Shown here: piece by piece, positions 7,743-18,527 of the stretch
How positions within the stretch are numbered: position 1 is the stretch's first letter
How the letters are laid out: the number at the start of each line of letters is the position of its first letter
Assembly (NCBI RefSeq): GCF_009823805.1
Contig: NZ_WUEK01000007.1
Location: 124,001-188,000, forward strand
Source of the DNA: Nocardioides flavescens
Lineage (GTDB): Bacteria > Actinomycetota > Actinomycetes > Propionibacteriales > Nocardioidaceae
Reading direction: 5' to 3'
Length of the DNA stretch: 64,000 nt
The notes under the pieces: generated by a model
The model's database searches: none
The model's input: only the letters and a program-made list of their open reading frames with translations
Told to the model about the DNA's origin: nothing
Translations under genes and position numbers: made by a program

Positions 7743-9386
7743 TCAGGCGGGCAGGTCCTCCGCGTCGACGATGCGGTAGGCGTAGCCCTGCTCGGCGAGG
7801 AAGCGCTGGCGGTTCTGGGCGAACTCCGCGTCGACGGTGTCGCGCGAGACCACGGTGTAGAAGTGCGCGGTCTTGCCCTCCGACTTGGGCCGCAGCAGGC
7901 GCCCGAGGCGCTGGGCCTCCTCCTGGCGCGAGCCGAAGGAGCCGGAGACCTGGATGGCGACCTCGGCCGAGGGCAGGTCGATGGAGAAGTTCGCGACCTT
8001 CGAGACCACGAGCAGCCCGATCTCGCCGGAGCGGAAGGCGTCGAAGAGGCGCTGGCGCTCCTTGACCGGGGTCTCGCCCTTGATGACGGGTGCGTCGAGG
8101 GCGGCGGCGAGCTCGTCGAGCTGCTCGATGTACTGCCCGATCACCAGGGTCGGCTGGCCCGGGTGCGCGGCGACGAGGTCGCGCACCACCTGCAGCTTCT
8201 GGTGGGTGCACGAGGCGAGGCGGTAGCGCTCCTCGGGCTCGGCGGTGGCGTAGACGAGCCGCTCGTCGGTGGGCAGGGTGACCCGCACCTCGACGCAGTC
8301 GGCGGGCGCGATCCAGCCCTGCGACTCGATGTCCTTCCACGGGGCGTCGTACCTCTTGGGCCCGATGAGCGAGAACACGTCGCCCTCGCGGCCGTCCTCG
8401 CGCACGAGCGTCGCGGTGAGGCCGATGCGGCGCCGGGCCTGCAGGTCGGCGGTCATCCGGAAGATCGGCGCCGGCAGCAGGTGGACCTCGTCGTAGACGA
8501 TGAGGCCCCAGTCGCGCGCGTCGAGCAGCTCGAGGTGCTTGTAGACGCCGCCGCGCCGCGTCGTCAGCACCTGGTACGTCGCGATGGTGACCGGGCGGAT
8601 CTCCTTGACCGAGCCGGAGTACTCGCCGATCTCGTCCTCGGTCAGCGTCGTGCGCCGCACCAGCTCGTCCTTCCACTGCCGCGCGGAGACGGTGTTGGTG
8701 ACGAGGATGAGCGTCGTGGCCTGGGCGTGGGCCATGGCGGCCGCGCCGACCAGCGTCTTGCCGGCGCCGCAGGGGAGCACGACCACCCCGGAGCCGCCGT
8801 GCCAGAACGACTCGGCGGCCTCACGCTGGTAGGAGCGCAGCTCCCAGTCGGAGTTGTCGAGGCTGATCGCGTGGGCCTCGCCGTCGACGTAGCCCGCGAA
8901 GTCCTCGGCCGGCCAGCCGAGCTTGAGCAGCGCCTGCTTGAGGTTGCCGCGCTCGGAGCCGTGCACCGCGACGGTGTCGTCGTCGATGCGCTCGCCGAGC
9001 ATCCCCTTGATCTTCTTCGCGCGCAGCACCTCCTCGAGCACGGGGCGGTCGGTGCTGACCAGCACCAGCCCGTGCACGGGGTGCTTCTCCAGCCGCAGCC
9101 GGCCGTAGCGCGCCATCGTCTCCGCCACGTCGACCAGCAGCGAGTGCGGCACGGCGTAGCGGCTGTAGTCGAGCAGCGTGTCGACGACCTGCTCGGCGTC
9201 GTGTCCCGCGGCGCGGGCGTTCCACAGCCCGAGCGGCGTCAGCCGGTAGGTGTGGACGTGCTCCGGCGAGCGCTCGAGCTCGGCGAACGGTGCGATCGCC
9301 TTGCGGCAGTCGGCCGCGCGTTCGTGGTCCACCTCCAACAACAGGGTCTTGTCGGACTGGACGATCAGGGGTCCGTCGTTCATCAA
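7743..9386 (-). CDS. XPB-type DNA repair helicase
   Basis: 547 residues of the bacterial XPB/ERCC3 superfamily 2 helicase. Visible: N-terminal damage-recognition-like region, Walker A PCGAGKT (about residue 210), DEVH box (about 300), the RED element in TLVREDGRE (about 330) that is a hallmark of XPB, and motif VI QRLGRLLRPK. Start: a TTG at 9386 lies 6 nt after TAGGCT (leaderless spacing) and is followed directly by ATG 9383; either may be used. The gene cluster with the 757-residue helicase-domain protein upstream is a conserved actinobacterial association, here interrupted by two small genes. Confidence 0.93.
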   Translation of the reverse strand: MMNDGPLIVQSDKTLLLEVDHERAADCRKAIAPFAELERSPEHVHTYRLTPLGLWNARAAGHDAEQVVDTLLDYSRYAVPHSLLVDVAETMARYGRLRLEKHPVHGLVLVSTDRPVLEEVLRAKKIKGMLGERIDDDTVAVHGSERGNLKQALLKLGWPAEDFAGYVDGEAHAISLDNSDWELRSYQREAAESFWHGGSGVVVLPCGAGKTLVGAAAMAHAQATTLILVTNTVSARQWKDELVRRTTLTEDEIGEYSGSVKEIRPVTIATYQVLTTRRGGVYKHLELLDARDWGLIVYDEVHLLPAPIFRMTADLQARRRIGLTATLVREDGREGDVFSLIGPKRYDAPWKDIESQGWIAPADCVEVRVTLPTDERLVYATAEPEERYRLASCTHQKLQVVRDLVAAHPGQPTLVIGQYIEQLDELAAALDAPVIKGETPVKERQRLFDAFRSGEIGLLVVSKVANFSIDLPSAEVAIQVSGSFGSRQEEAQRLGRLLRPKSEGKTAHFYTVVSRDTVDAEFAQNRQRFLAEQGYAYRIVDAEDLPA

Positions 9387-9415
9387 CGTCCCAGCCTACG
9401 GAGGGCCACGAACGC

Positions 9416-9676
9416 TCAGCCCTGCGACAGGTCGTCGGCCTCGGCCCGGTCCCGTGCCTGGTCGGCGAGGATCTGCTGGTTGACCCGCGACAGCAGGGCG
9501 AGCCCGAAGGCGGAGGAGGGGATCGCGACCGCTCCGGCGAGCACTCCGAACCCGACGACGAGGACGGCGTAACGGTCGCCGTAGTCATCGCCGTCGAGGA
9601 TCACCGCGGCGGCGACCAGGTAGGCGACGAGCACCCAGCCGACGACGCAGCACCAGCTCAGCAGTCGGGTGCTCAT
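9416..9676 (-). CDS. Small two-span membrane protein
   Basis: 86 residues starting MSTRLLSWCCVVGWVLVAYL, with two hydrophobic stretches (about 5-27 and 38-62) and a charged tail ending ARDRAEADDLSQG. Its ATG overlaps the TGA of the CGNR gene (ATGA, 9673-9676), so the two are co-translated. It ends 30 nt before the XPB start. No family is recognised. Confidence 0.75.
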   Translation of the reverse strand: MSTRLLSWCCVVGWVLVAYLVAAAVILDGDDYGDRYAVLVVGFGVLAGAVAIPSSAFGLALLSRVNQQILADQARDRAEADDLSQG

Positions 9677-10197
9677 GCGGACGCGACCGCCCGCCGCCGG
9701 GCGCGGTACGCCGCGACGTTGGCGCGCGACGAGCAGCGCTCGGAGCAGTAGCGGCGCGAGGCGTTGGGCGAGGTGTCGACGAAGACGTCGTCGCAGCGGG
9801 CCTCGGCACACACGCCGAGGCGGGTGGGGCCGAGGTCGCAGACGAGGTTGGCCAGCCCGAGCAGCGCCTCGCCGGTGAGGAGCTCGGCGACCGACTGGGT
9901 CTTGGACGCGGCGTGGATGTGCAGGTCACCGTCGTGGCCGGAGATGCGCGGGGTGACGGGGTGGCGCACCATCAGCTCGTTGAGCCCCTCGACCACCGCC
10001 GCGTCGTCGCCGCGGGCGGAGGCCTCGAACACCGGGCGCAGGTCGCGCTGCAGCCGGCGCAGCAGCATGCAGTCGCGGTCGGTGCAGTGCTCGAGCAGCC
10101 AGGGCCGGTCGGCGAGCAGCGCGCGCAGCGCGTCGACGTCGCTCAGGTCGGCGTTGAGGAGCCCGGCCGACCGCTCGGCGTACCGGTTGAAGTCCAC
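9673..10197 (-). CDS. CGNR/ABATE-type zinc-finger regulator
   Basis: 174 residues with an N-terminal ABATE-like helical domain and a C-terminal zinc finger: CAEARCDDVFVDTSPNASRR, then YCSERC, then SSRANVAAYRARR. The four Cys match the family; the usual CGNR tetrad reads CSSR here. Members are presumed DNA-binding transcription factors. GTG start at 10197 lies 6 nt after TAGGCT (leaderless pattern). It is co-translated with the small membrane protein, which suggests a regulator/membrane-partner pair, though this is not shown. Confidence 0.85.
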   Translation of the reverse strand: MDFNRYAERSAGLLNADLSDVDALRALLADRPWLLEHCTDRDCMLLRRLQRDLRPVFEASARGDDAAVVEGLNELMVRHPVTPRISGHDGDLHIHAASKTQSVAELLTGEALLGLANLVCDLGPTRLGVCAEARCDDVFVDTSPNASRRYCSERCSSRANVAAYRARRRAVASA

Positions 10198-10354
10198 GCT
10201 ACGAGCCTAGGGCGCGGACCCTGAGCCTCCGCGGTCGCCCGCGCGGCGTCGCATCGGACCTGGACGGCGTTGTCGTCGCCCGCCGTGACTCCGCCACGGC
10301 GGGCTCCTCCGCCTTGCCAGCTCCGCGCGACCCCACGCCTGCTCACACGCAGGC

Positions 10355-12628
10355 TCAGGGGCCGCCCCCTACGGGCCCGCCTGCGGGCCCGACGGTCGTG
10401 ATCCGGTGCACGGCGAAGGTGCGGACGTCGTCGCTGCGGTGGTCGTGGGCGGTGAGCACGCCGCCCTCGACCGAGACCGGGTCGACGATGCGCTCGGTGC
10501 GGGTGCCGTGGTTGTCGACGTAGGCGATGAGGACCGGGGTGCCGGTCTCGGCGGCCTCGCGCAGCGCGGCCAGCGAGCCCGACGGCGAGAGCGCGCCGGT
10601 GCCGGCGGGCCGGGAGGACGCCGCGCGGTCTCCGGAGCGGATCGCGGTGACGACCGACGCCGTGGCGAGTACGCGCCGGGTCTCGGCGGCGCGGCCCCGG
10701 TGCTCGCGCGGGGTCCGGGCCCGGCGCTGGTCGGGGCGCACGACGTGGACGGTGCCGTCGGCGGCCTCGACGACGGGGGCGGCGCCCAGCTCGCGCAGCC
10801 GCGGCAGCAGCACGTCGAGCGGGACCGTCGAGATGAGCACGGTCGGGGCCAGCCGGCGCAGACCGAGCGAGCCGGCCTTGGGGTGGTGGAGGAGCTCGGT
10901 CAGCGCGGCCTCGTCGTCGGCGCGCAGGAACGCCTCGGCCGCCCCGACCCGCACCGAGCCGAACGTGCGGGCGGTGTCGTCCACCAGGTAGCTCAGCGGC
11001 TGCGGCACCGGCGTGCGCGAGACCTCGCCGAGGAAGTCGTGCAGCTCCACCGCGGTCCAGCCCGTGTCGAGCGCGCGGCGCACGGAGGCCGGGGTGAAGC
11101 GGTACGTCGTGGCCGCGCCGCGCGACTCGACCTCGGCCACGACCTGCAGGCGCCGGGCCAGCTGCGACTCGAGCGGTCCGGGTGCGACGGCCGTGAGGTC
11201 GGCCTGGAGCAGCACGTGGTCGACCGGCTCGGGCAGCAGGGCGGCGAGGGCCTTCGTCGCGCGCTCGTCGTCGCCGTCGAGCAGCAGCCGTGCGTACGAC
11301 GCCAGCCCGTCGAGACCGGTGACGCCGAGCGCCGCGGCCTCGGTCAGGGTCCAGGCGACCTGCTCGGCCCGGGTGCGCGGTCGGCGGGGTCGTTGCCACC
11401 GCAGCAGGGTGACGACCGACGGCAGGCCGGTGCCGCTCGCGAGGCACTCGCCGGGTGTGAGCCCGGCGAGCGCGGCCAGGGTCATGGCCCGCGTCTCGAC
11501 CATGTGGACACCGCTGAGGTCGGGGGAGAGGGCGTTCCAGACCTTGCCGGCCGGGTCGCGCCCGCCGACCAGGCCGGGCATCCGCGGGGAGCCGAGCCAC
11601 GCGCGGATGAGGCCGACCCACCGCTCCGCGGGGCTGCGCAGCACCCAGCTGTCGAGCAGGTCGGTGGGCAGCCACGCCGGGTCGCCCGCCTCGTCGGCGG
11701 CGGTGGAGAGCAGTCCGGCCGCCTGGGCGGTCTCGACCAGGAGCGCCAGCGTCGGCTCGTCGACCTGCAGCCAGGCGGCGCTCGCCCGCAGGTCGCGCAC
11801 GCCGAGCCCGCCGCTGCGCAGAGCCGAGGGCGGCTGCGCGCCCCAGTGGTCGAGCAGCAGCTCGAGGCGGCGCACCGTCTCGAACGCCGTGCCGGCCGCG
11901 ACGCCGTCGACGCGGTCCTCGCCGCGCTCGGTCGTCGCCAGCGCCGGGACGTCGTCCGCCGGCTCGCGGGTGGTGTGCCCGCCCCGCAGCGCGATCCCGA
12001 CCTCCCCGGGGACGACGACCGTGCCGCTGCCGCGCGGGGTGAGGAGACGTCGTGAGAGGAGCTCCTCGGCCGGGGTGGCGGCGTCGGCGGGCAGCACGGT
12101 GTGACGCCCCCCGGTGGTGGCCTCGCCGCCGTGGGCCTCGACGTGGTCGAGCATCGCGCGGGCGGGGGCGGAGAGCTCGGCGAGCCGCGCCTCGACCTCG
12201 CGCCGGGTGGGCTCGGGCGACGAGCACGGGCGCAGCCCGCTCACCCCGGCCTCCGGGCCGCCGACGAGCGCCTCCGCGACACCGGTCAGCGGGCGCAGCC
12301 CGGCGCTCGACTCCCACACCAGCGCCATCGACACCAGCCGCTCCAGGGCCGCCGCGACGACGGACGGTTCGGCCTTCACACGGGTGGTCAGCACCTCGGG
12401 GCTGGTGTGTCCGGAGACGACGACCGCGTCGAGCACGGTCAGCTCGAGCCGGCTGAGCTGGTCGAGGGCCCGCTGCAGCGACGCCCGGGTCGCGGCCCGC
12501 GAGGCCAGCTGCCCGGAGTCGTGGGGTGCGGGGGAGGCGAGGTCGGGCCGCTCGGTGAGCAGCAGGGACAGGCGTTCGTCCGGCCAGCTGCGCAGCTGGT
12601 CGGCGAGCGAGCGGAACCCCTCGGCCAT
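10355..12628 (-). CDS. Helicase-associated domain protein with WYL-like C-terminus
   Basis: 757 residues, starting MAEGFRSLADQLRSWPDERL. This matches in length and layout the large conserved actinobacterial protein found next to XPB helicases (the Rv0862c type, helicase C-terminal/XPB-domain-3-like). A central LLQADLTAVAPGPLE motif is typical. The last ~70 residues (VLIAYVDNHGTRTERIVDP ... VRTFAVHRI) resemble a WYL domain. ATG at 12628 follows TAGGAT by 7 nt (leaderless pattern); the open frame extends further upstream but that part is unlike the family. Probably works with XPB in DNA repair (inference). The 157-nt gap downstream (10198-10354) holds nothing recognisable. Confidence 0.85.
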   Translation of the reverse strand: MAEGFRSLADQLRSWPDERLSLLLTERPDLASPAPHDSGQLASRAATRASLQRALDQLSRLELTVLDAVVVSGHTSPEVLTTRVKAEPSVVAAALERLVSMALVWESSAGLRPLTGVAEALVGGPEAGVSGLRPCSSPEPTRREVEARLAELSAPARAMLDHVEAHGGEATTGGRHTVLPADAATPAEELLSRRLLTPRGSGTVVVPGEVGIALRGGHTTREPADDVPALATTERGEDRVDGVAAGTAFETVRRLELLLDHWGAQPPSALRSGGLGVRDLRASAAWLQVDEPTLALLVETAQAAGLLSTAADEAGDPAWLPTDLLDSWVLRSPAERWVGLIRAWLGSPRMPGLVGGRDPAGKVWNALSPDLSGVHMVETRAMTLAALAGLTPGECLASGTGLPSVVTLLRWQRPRRPRTRAEQVAWTLTEAAALGVTGLDGLASYARLLLDGDDERATKALAALLPEPVDHVLLQADLTAVAPGPLESQLARRLQVVAEVESRGAATTYRFTPASVRRALDTGWTAVELHDFLGEVSRTPVPQPLSYLVDDTARTFGSVRVGAAEAFLRADDEAALTELLHHPKAGSLGLRRLAPTVLISTVPLDVLLPRLRELGAAPVVEAADGTVHVVRPDQRRARTPREHRGRAAETRRVLATASVVTAIRSGDRAASSRPAGTGALSPSGSLAALREAAETGTPVLIAYVDNHGTRTERIVDPVSVEGGVLTAHDHRSDDVRTFAVHRITTVGPAGGPVGGGP

Positions 12629-12725
12629 CCTCACGATCCTACGGACCGTCCCCGTGAGAGTCTGGCGTCCGGCCCTCCGGTCCCTCCAGCCCCGCCCAGC
12701 CCCGCCCAGTCCCGAAGGTGCGCCC

Positions 12726-13508
12726 ATGCGACAGGTCGAGCTCCTCCACGGCGCCGCCACCGACGTCGGTCGGGTGCGACAGGTCAACGAGGACGCCTAC
12801 CTCGTGGCCGCGCCCGTCTTCGTCGTGGCCGACGGCATGGGCGGGCACGCCGACGGCAGCGTCGCCAGCCGGATCGTGGTCGAGGAGTTCGGGCGCCTCG
12901 CGACCACCGGGTACGACGCCACCCGCGGCCCCGACACCGTCGCCGAGGTGCTCCGGGTCTGCCAGGACCGGATCACCTCGCACCCGGTCGACCCGTCGGT
13001 GCCGCTCGGGCGCACGCCCGGCACCACGGTGGTCGCCGCCCTGCTCGTGGAGGACGCCGGCGCCCCGGCCTGGCTGCTCGTCAACCTCGGCGACTCGCGC
13101 ATCTACCGCGTCTCGCGGGGCCGTCTGCAGCAGGTCAGCTCCGACCACAGCGTGGTGCAGGAGCTGATCGACGCCGGACAGCTGCGTCCGGAGGACGCGG
13201 CGCAGCACCCCGACCGCCACGTGATCACCCGGGCCCTCGGCGGCCCGCGGCTGGAGGAGGCCGACTACTTCGTGCTGCCGCTCGCCGGTGCCGACCGGCT
13301 GCTGCTGTGCTCCGACGGCGTCAGCGGCCTGGTCGACGACGAGGGGATCGCTCAGGTGCTCGGCGCGCACCCCGATCCGCAGGAGGCCGCCGGCGCCCTG
13401 GTGGCCGCGGCGCTGGCCGCCGGGGGTGACGACAACGCCACCGCGGTGGTCGTCGATGTGGTGGGATGGGAGCCCGAGCAGAGGACGAGCGGAGACGGGG
13501 GAGCGTGA
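12726..13508 (+). CDS. PP2C-family Ser/Thr protein phosphatase
   Basis: 260 residues covering a complete PP2C catalytic domain: RQVNEDAY, ADGMGGH (metal-binding Asp at 36), GDSRIYR, DHSVVQELI, CSDGVSGLVDD and GGDDNATAVVV. It removes phosphate from Ser/Thr with two metal ions. No transmembrane segment, so cytosolic, unlike the PstP type. First gene of a three-gene operon with two FHA proteins; FHA domains bind phosphothreonine, so this is likely a phospho-signalling unit. The TGA overlaps the next GTG. Confidence 0.93.
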   Translation: MRQVELLHGAATDVGRVRQVNEDAYLVAAPVFVVADGMGGHADGSVASRIVVEEFGRLATTGYDATRGPDTVAEVLRVCQDRITSHPVDPSVPLGRTPGTTVVAALLVEDAGAPAWLLVNLGDSRIYRVSRGRLQQVSSDHSVVQELIDAGQLRPEDAAQHPDRHVITRALGGPRLEEADYFVLPLAGADRLLLCSDGVSGLVDDEGIAQVLGAHPDPQEAAGALVAAALAAGGDDNATAVVVDVVGWEPEQRTSGDGGA

Positions 13509-14761
13509 GCGTGCAACGACCGGGCGAGCCGGGCTCCGACCGTCGCTCCTACCGCCCCGGGTCCTGGTTCGCGGTCATCGGCCGCCGCGTCGTCGTCCTC
13601 CTCCCCGCGACCGAGAAGGCACGCGTCGCCGCGCTCTGGGAGCTGGTCGACGGAGGCGACGAGGAGTTCGACGTCGTGCTCGACGCCCTCATCGCGACCG
13701 GCCTGCGCGAGCTGCCGGGCTTCGTCCTGGTCAGCGGCGGGCAGCGGCTCACCGGCGGGGAGACCAAGGTCGTGCTGCGCGGTGCGGCCCGCATCGAGCT
13801 CGAGGCGGGCGGCGAGACCCTGAGCCTCGACGGGGCCAGCGCCACCACCTGGGTCGAGCGTTCCTTCGCCGCCACCACCCGCGTGCGCGTGGAGCTCGGT
13901 GGTGACGACCCGCTCACCGACGACCTCCCCGGCACCGACGGGCCGTCGTACGTCGTGGACACCGGGCTGGTGCGCGTCGCCAGCCTCGAGATCGGCACGT
14001 CCGCCCCCGCGGTCGATCCCCTGGGCATCGCCACCGAGCCCGACGGGGTCCTCGCCGCGGACGAGGCCGAGGCGGAGCCCGAGCTCGAGCGTGCCGACCC
14101 CGGTGAGCCGGAGCCGCCCGCGCGCTCGCCGGAGCCCCCGAGCTGGACCCCGGCGCCTCCTGGCCCCGTCGGTCCGCCGCCCCCGCCCCCGGTGCTCGCC
14201 GCCGTGCCGCCGCCGCCCGCGTCCCCTCCCGTGCCGGCCCCCGAGGCGCCGACCGAGGCGTTCTTCGGCTTCGGCGCACCCGGCCCGGACGAGCAGCCCG
14301 AGCCGACCGACGTCGACCACGACGGTGAGACCGTGACCGGCGCCTGGCAGCCGCCGGAGGAGGCCCGCCCGGGCATCCCCGGTCAGGAGCCCGCGCCCGA
14401 CGTCACGGTCCCGGTGGCGCGGCTGGTGCTGGCGACCGGAGAGACCGTCGACGTCGACCGCGCCGTGGTCATCGGCCGCGCGCCGTCCGCGCGCCGGTTC
14501 ACCGAGGGCGAGCAGCCCCGCCTGGTGACGGTGCACAGCCCCCACCTCGAGGTCTCCTCGACCCACGTCGAGGTGCGGCCCGGCTCGGGTGCCGACCACG
14601 GAAGCGCCGTCGTGACCGACCTCGGCTCCACCAACGGCACGCTCCTGGTGCAGCCCGGCCTCGGCCCCGAGGAGCTCACCCCCGGTGTCGCCGTACAGCT
14701 CATCCCCGGTGCCCTCATCGACCTCGGCGACGGGGTGACCATCCAGGTCACCCGCCCCTGA
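13505..14761 (+). CDS. FHA-domain protein with proline-rich linker
   Basis: 418 residues. About 1-170 form an unrecognised globular N-terminal domain (starts VSVQRPGEP, contains FAVIGRRVVVLLPATEKARV); 190-290 are Pro/Ala/Glu-rich low complexity; about 310-418 form an FHA domain with the R-S-N signature (VVIGRAPSAR, SSTHVEV, TDLGSTNGTLL). FHA domains bind pThr peptides. The GTG overlaps the PP2C stop (GTGA); a second GTG two codons on is possible. It is likely a substrate adaptor in the PP2C pathway (inference). Confidence 0.85.
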   Translation: MSVQRPGEPGSDRRSYRPGSWFAVIGRRVVVLLPATEKARVAALWELVDGGDEEFDVVLDALIATGLRELPGFVLVSGGQRLTGGETKVVLRGAARIELEAGGETLSLDGASATTWVERSFAATTRVRVELGGDDPLTDDLPGTDGPSYVVDTGLVRVASLEIGTSAPAVDPLGIATEPDGVLAADEAEAEPELERADPGEPEPPARSPEPPSWTPAPPGPVGPPPPPPVLAAVPPPPASPPVPAPEAPTEAFFGFGAPGPDEQPEPTDVDHDGETVTGAWQPPEEARPGIPGQEPAPDVTVPVARLVLATGETVDVDRAVVIGRAPSARRFTEGEQPRLVTVHSPHLEVSSTHVEVRPGSGADHGSAVVTDLGSTNGTLLVQPGLGPEELTPGVAVQLIPGALIDLGDGVTIQVTRP

Positions 14762-14788
14762 CCGCACCACCGACCGACGACCAGTGCC

Positions 14789-15943
14789 GTGACCGACACC
14801 GAGACCGACGCGCAGCCCGACGAGGTCGCCCCGGAGCCCGAGGACCTGGTGGCGAGCCCCGACCGCCGCTTCTACGCCTTCGTCGTCGACCGGTTGATCG
14901 CCTGGACGCTGTACGCCGTCGCCGCGTGGGCCTCCTACCGGTGGCTGATCGAGCCCGGCCGGCTCTGGCTGGGCGTCGGCGCGATCGTCGGCGCCGTCCT
15001 GCTCGTGTCGCTGCTCTTCGCCCTCGGGACCGGGCTGCGGGGGGTCACCCCCGGCAAGGCCGCGCTCGGGCTGCGCGTCGTCGCCGCGGACGGCGGTCGG
15101 CCGATCGGCGTCGGGCGGGCGCTGCTGCGCACGACGGTGCTCGGCGTCGCGACCCTGCCGACCGTCGGGTTCGGCGCCGGTGCGCTCGCCTGGACGGCCC
15201 TGGTCGACCCGACGGGGTGGCGCCGGGGCTGGCACGACCAGCGCGCGGGCTCCGTGGTGGTCGACGTGCGCCCCGTGGTCGTGGAGGAGGAGGTCGAGGA
15301 GGAGGCGCCGCGCCAGGTCGTCAACCTCACCGCCCTGCGGCTCGTCCCGGCGTCCCCGACCCCGCCCCAGCGCATCCCCACCCGCCGCGGCGCGCCGACG
15401 CGCCCGGGCGAGCCCGAGCCCGTCCTCTCACCCGCCACCCCGGCCAAGCCGCCGACCTCGCCAACGCCGCGCCAGGGCCTCGGCTGGCCGCTGGTGGGTG
15501 ACGCACCGCCGGCCGGCGCCGAGCCGCCGGCCGGTCGCCGCATCGCCGCCCCCTCCGCCGCCGGTCCCGCCGCCCCCGCCGCCCCGCCCGCGGCTCCGAG
15601 GCGAGCCCGGGCTCGCTGGCAGGTGTCGTTCGACACCGGCGAGACCTTCGAGGTCGCCGGGCTGACCCTGGTCGGCCGCCGCCCCGAGTCGCGTCAGGGC
15701 GAGCCCGTGAAGCGGCTGGTGACCCTGGCGTCGGACGACATGAGCCTGTCCAAGACCCATGCGCAGTTCCAGGTCGTGCCTGACGGAGCGCTGGTCGTGA
15801 TGGACCGCGGGTCGACCAACGGCTCGCTGCTCATCCGCGACGGCGTGACCAAGCGCCTGGCCGGCGCCCAGCCGGCCACCCTGCGCGACGGCGACCGGGT
15901 GCGGTTCGGCGACCGTGAGATGACGGTGGCCAAGCTCGGCTGA
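14789..15943 (+). CDS. RDD-family membrane protein fused to FHA domain
   Basis: 384 residues. Residues about 25-150 are an RDD domain with transmembrane spans (RRFYAFVVDRLIAWTLYAVA, then VLLVSLLFALGTGLRG, TPGKAALGLRVV). A Pro/Ala linker follows, then an FHA domain (about 275-384: LVGRRPES, SLSKTHAQF, MDRGSTNGSLL). It would place a phosphothreonine-binding module at the inner face of the membrane. Starts at GTG 14789, 27 nt after the FHA gene. Third member of the PP2C/FHA operon; no kinase gene is in this operon. Confidence 0.88.
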   Translation: MTDTETDAQPDEVAPEPEDLVASPDRRFYAFVVDRLIAWTLYAVAAWASYRWLIEPGRLWLGVGAIVGAVLLVSLLFALGTGLRGVTPGKAALGLRVVAADGGRPIGVGRALLRTTVLGVATLPTVGFGAGALAWTALVDPTGWRRGWHDQRAGSVVVDVRPVVVEEEVEEEAPRQVVNLTALRLVPASPTPPQRIPTRRGAPTRPGEPEPVLSPATPAKPPTSPTPRQGLGWPLVGDAPPAGAEPPAGRRIAAPSAAGPAAPAAPPAAPRRARARWQVSFDTGETFEVAGLTLVGRRPESRQGEPVKRLVTLASDDMSLSKTHAQFQVVPDGALVVMDRGSTNGSLLIRDGVTKRLAGAQPATLRDGDRVRFGDREMTVAKLG

Positions 15944-15959
15944 GCGCCCCGTCGCTCAG

Positions 15960-16042
15960 GTGGTTCCGAGACAGGACTTCGTCCTTCCTCGACCACCGTC
16001 GACGGCGGTCGAGGAGGTCCGCCAGGACCGTCTCGAGACCAC
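15960..16042. repeat. Convergent-gene palindromic repeat, copy 2
   Basis: Begins GTGGTTCCGAGACAGGAC and ends with GTCTCGAGACCAC, with an inner ...CTCGACCACC/GGTGGTCGAG-type symmetry. It occupies nearly the whole gap between the stops of the converging RDD/FHA and lepB genes. It belongs to the same family as 461-646 and 25859-25944. Confidence 0.75.
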
Positions 16043-16057
16043 GCAGGCCCGCGGAGC

Positions 16058-16816
16058 TCAGCTCGCGTCGGGCACGTCGTCGAACGCGTCGGGACGCCCG
16101 ACGAGCTCGGCGCGACCGAGCGGCCAGGCCAGGGCGAAGACCTTGCCGACCACGTCGGAGATCGGCACGTACGGCTTGTTCTCGTCACAGCCCTCGGCGT
16201 CCGGGCGGCACAGGCGGGCGGAGGAGTCGGCCGAGTCGTCGCGGTTGTCGCCCATGACGAACAGCGAGCCCGACGGCACCGGCCCGACGGTCCAGTTGCA
16301 GTGCTGCGCGCCGCTCGGCATGGGGCCGTCGCAGGCGTCGCGACCGCGTTGCGGCTCGATGAAGGCGTCCTCGTCGACGGGCTGGCCGTTGATGGAGAGC
16401 CGGCCCTGGGCGTCGCAGCACACGATGGTGTCGCCGGCGACGCCGATGACGCGCTTCACGAGGTGACCGCCGGTCGGGTAGAGGCCGATCTTGGCCAGCG
16501 CCCGGGCCAGGAACGACATCGGCTGCTCGGCCTCGAGGCCGTTCAGCCAGTTCCCGGGGTCGTCGAAGACGATGACGTCGCCGCGCTGCGGCCCGCCGCT
16601 GCCCCAGTACGACGGCTTCTCGACCAGGATCCGGTCGTTGACGATGAGGCCCGGCTCCATCGACTCCGAGGGGATGTAGAAGGACTGGACGAAGAACGTC
16701 TTGACGACGAGCGCCAGCGCGATCGCGAAGACCAGCAGGAGCACGGTCTCGCGCAGCGCCTTGAAGGGCCTCGGCTTGCGCTCAGCCTCGCTCGAGTCGG
16801 CTTCCGTCCTCGTCAC
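16058..16816 (-). CDS. lepB: Signal peptidase I
   Basis: 252 residues. Cleaves signal peptides of secreted proteins at the outer face of the membrane. One N-terminal span (about 24-43) anchors it; the Ser/Lys dyad is visible as PSESM (S52) and HLVKRVIGVAGD (K121), followed by FVMGDNRDDSADSS. An insert containing a Cys-rich stretch (CDGPMPSGAQHC) lies before box E, seen in several actinobacterial LepB proteins. The GTG start is 6 nt after TAGGGT on the minus strand (leaderless pattern). Confidence 0.95.
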   Translation of the reverse strand: MTRTEADSSEAERKPRPFKALRETVLLLVFAIALALVVKTFFVQSFYIPSESMEPGLIVNDRILVEKPSYWGSGGPQRGDVIVFDDPGNWLNGLEAEQPMSFLARALAKIGLYPTGGHLVKRVIGVAGDTIVCCDAQGRLSINGQPVDEDAFIEPQRGRDACDGPMPSGAQHCNWTVGPVPSGSLFVMGDNRDDSADSSARLCRPDAEGCDENKPYVPISDVVGKVFALAWPLGRAELVGRPDAFDDVPDAS

Positions 16817-16862
16817 GCAGTGACCCTACCCACTGCCCGGCAACCCGGCGTACGTTGCTGAG

Positions 16863-18494
<1,632 letters not shown>

Positions 18495-18527
18495 GGGCTC
18501 ACCGCCCACCGGACCTACCCTGGGCGG

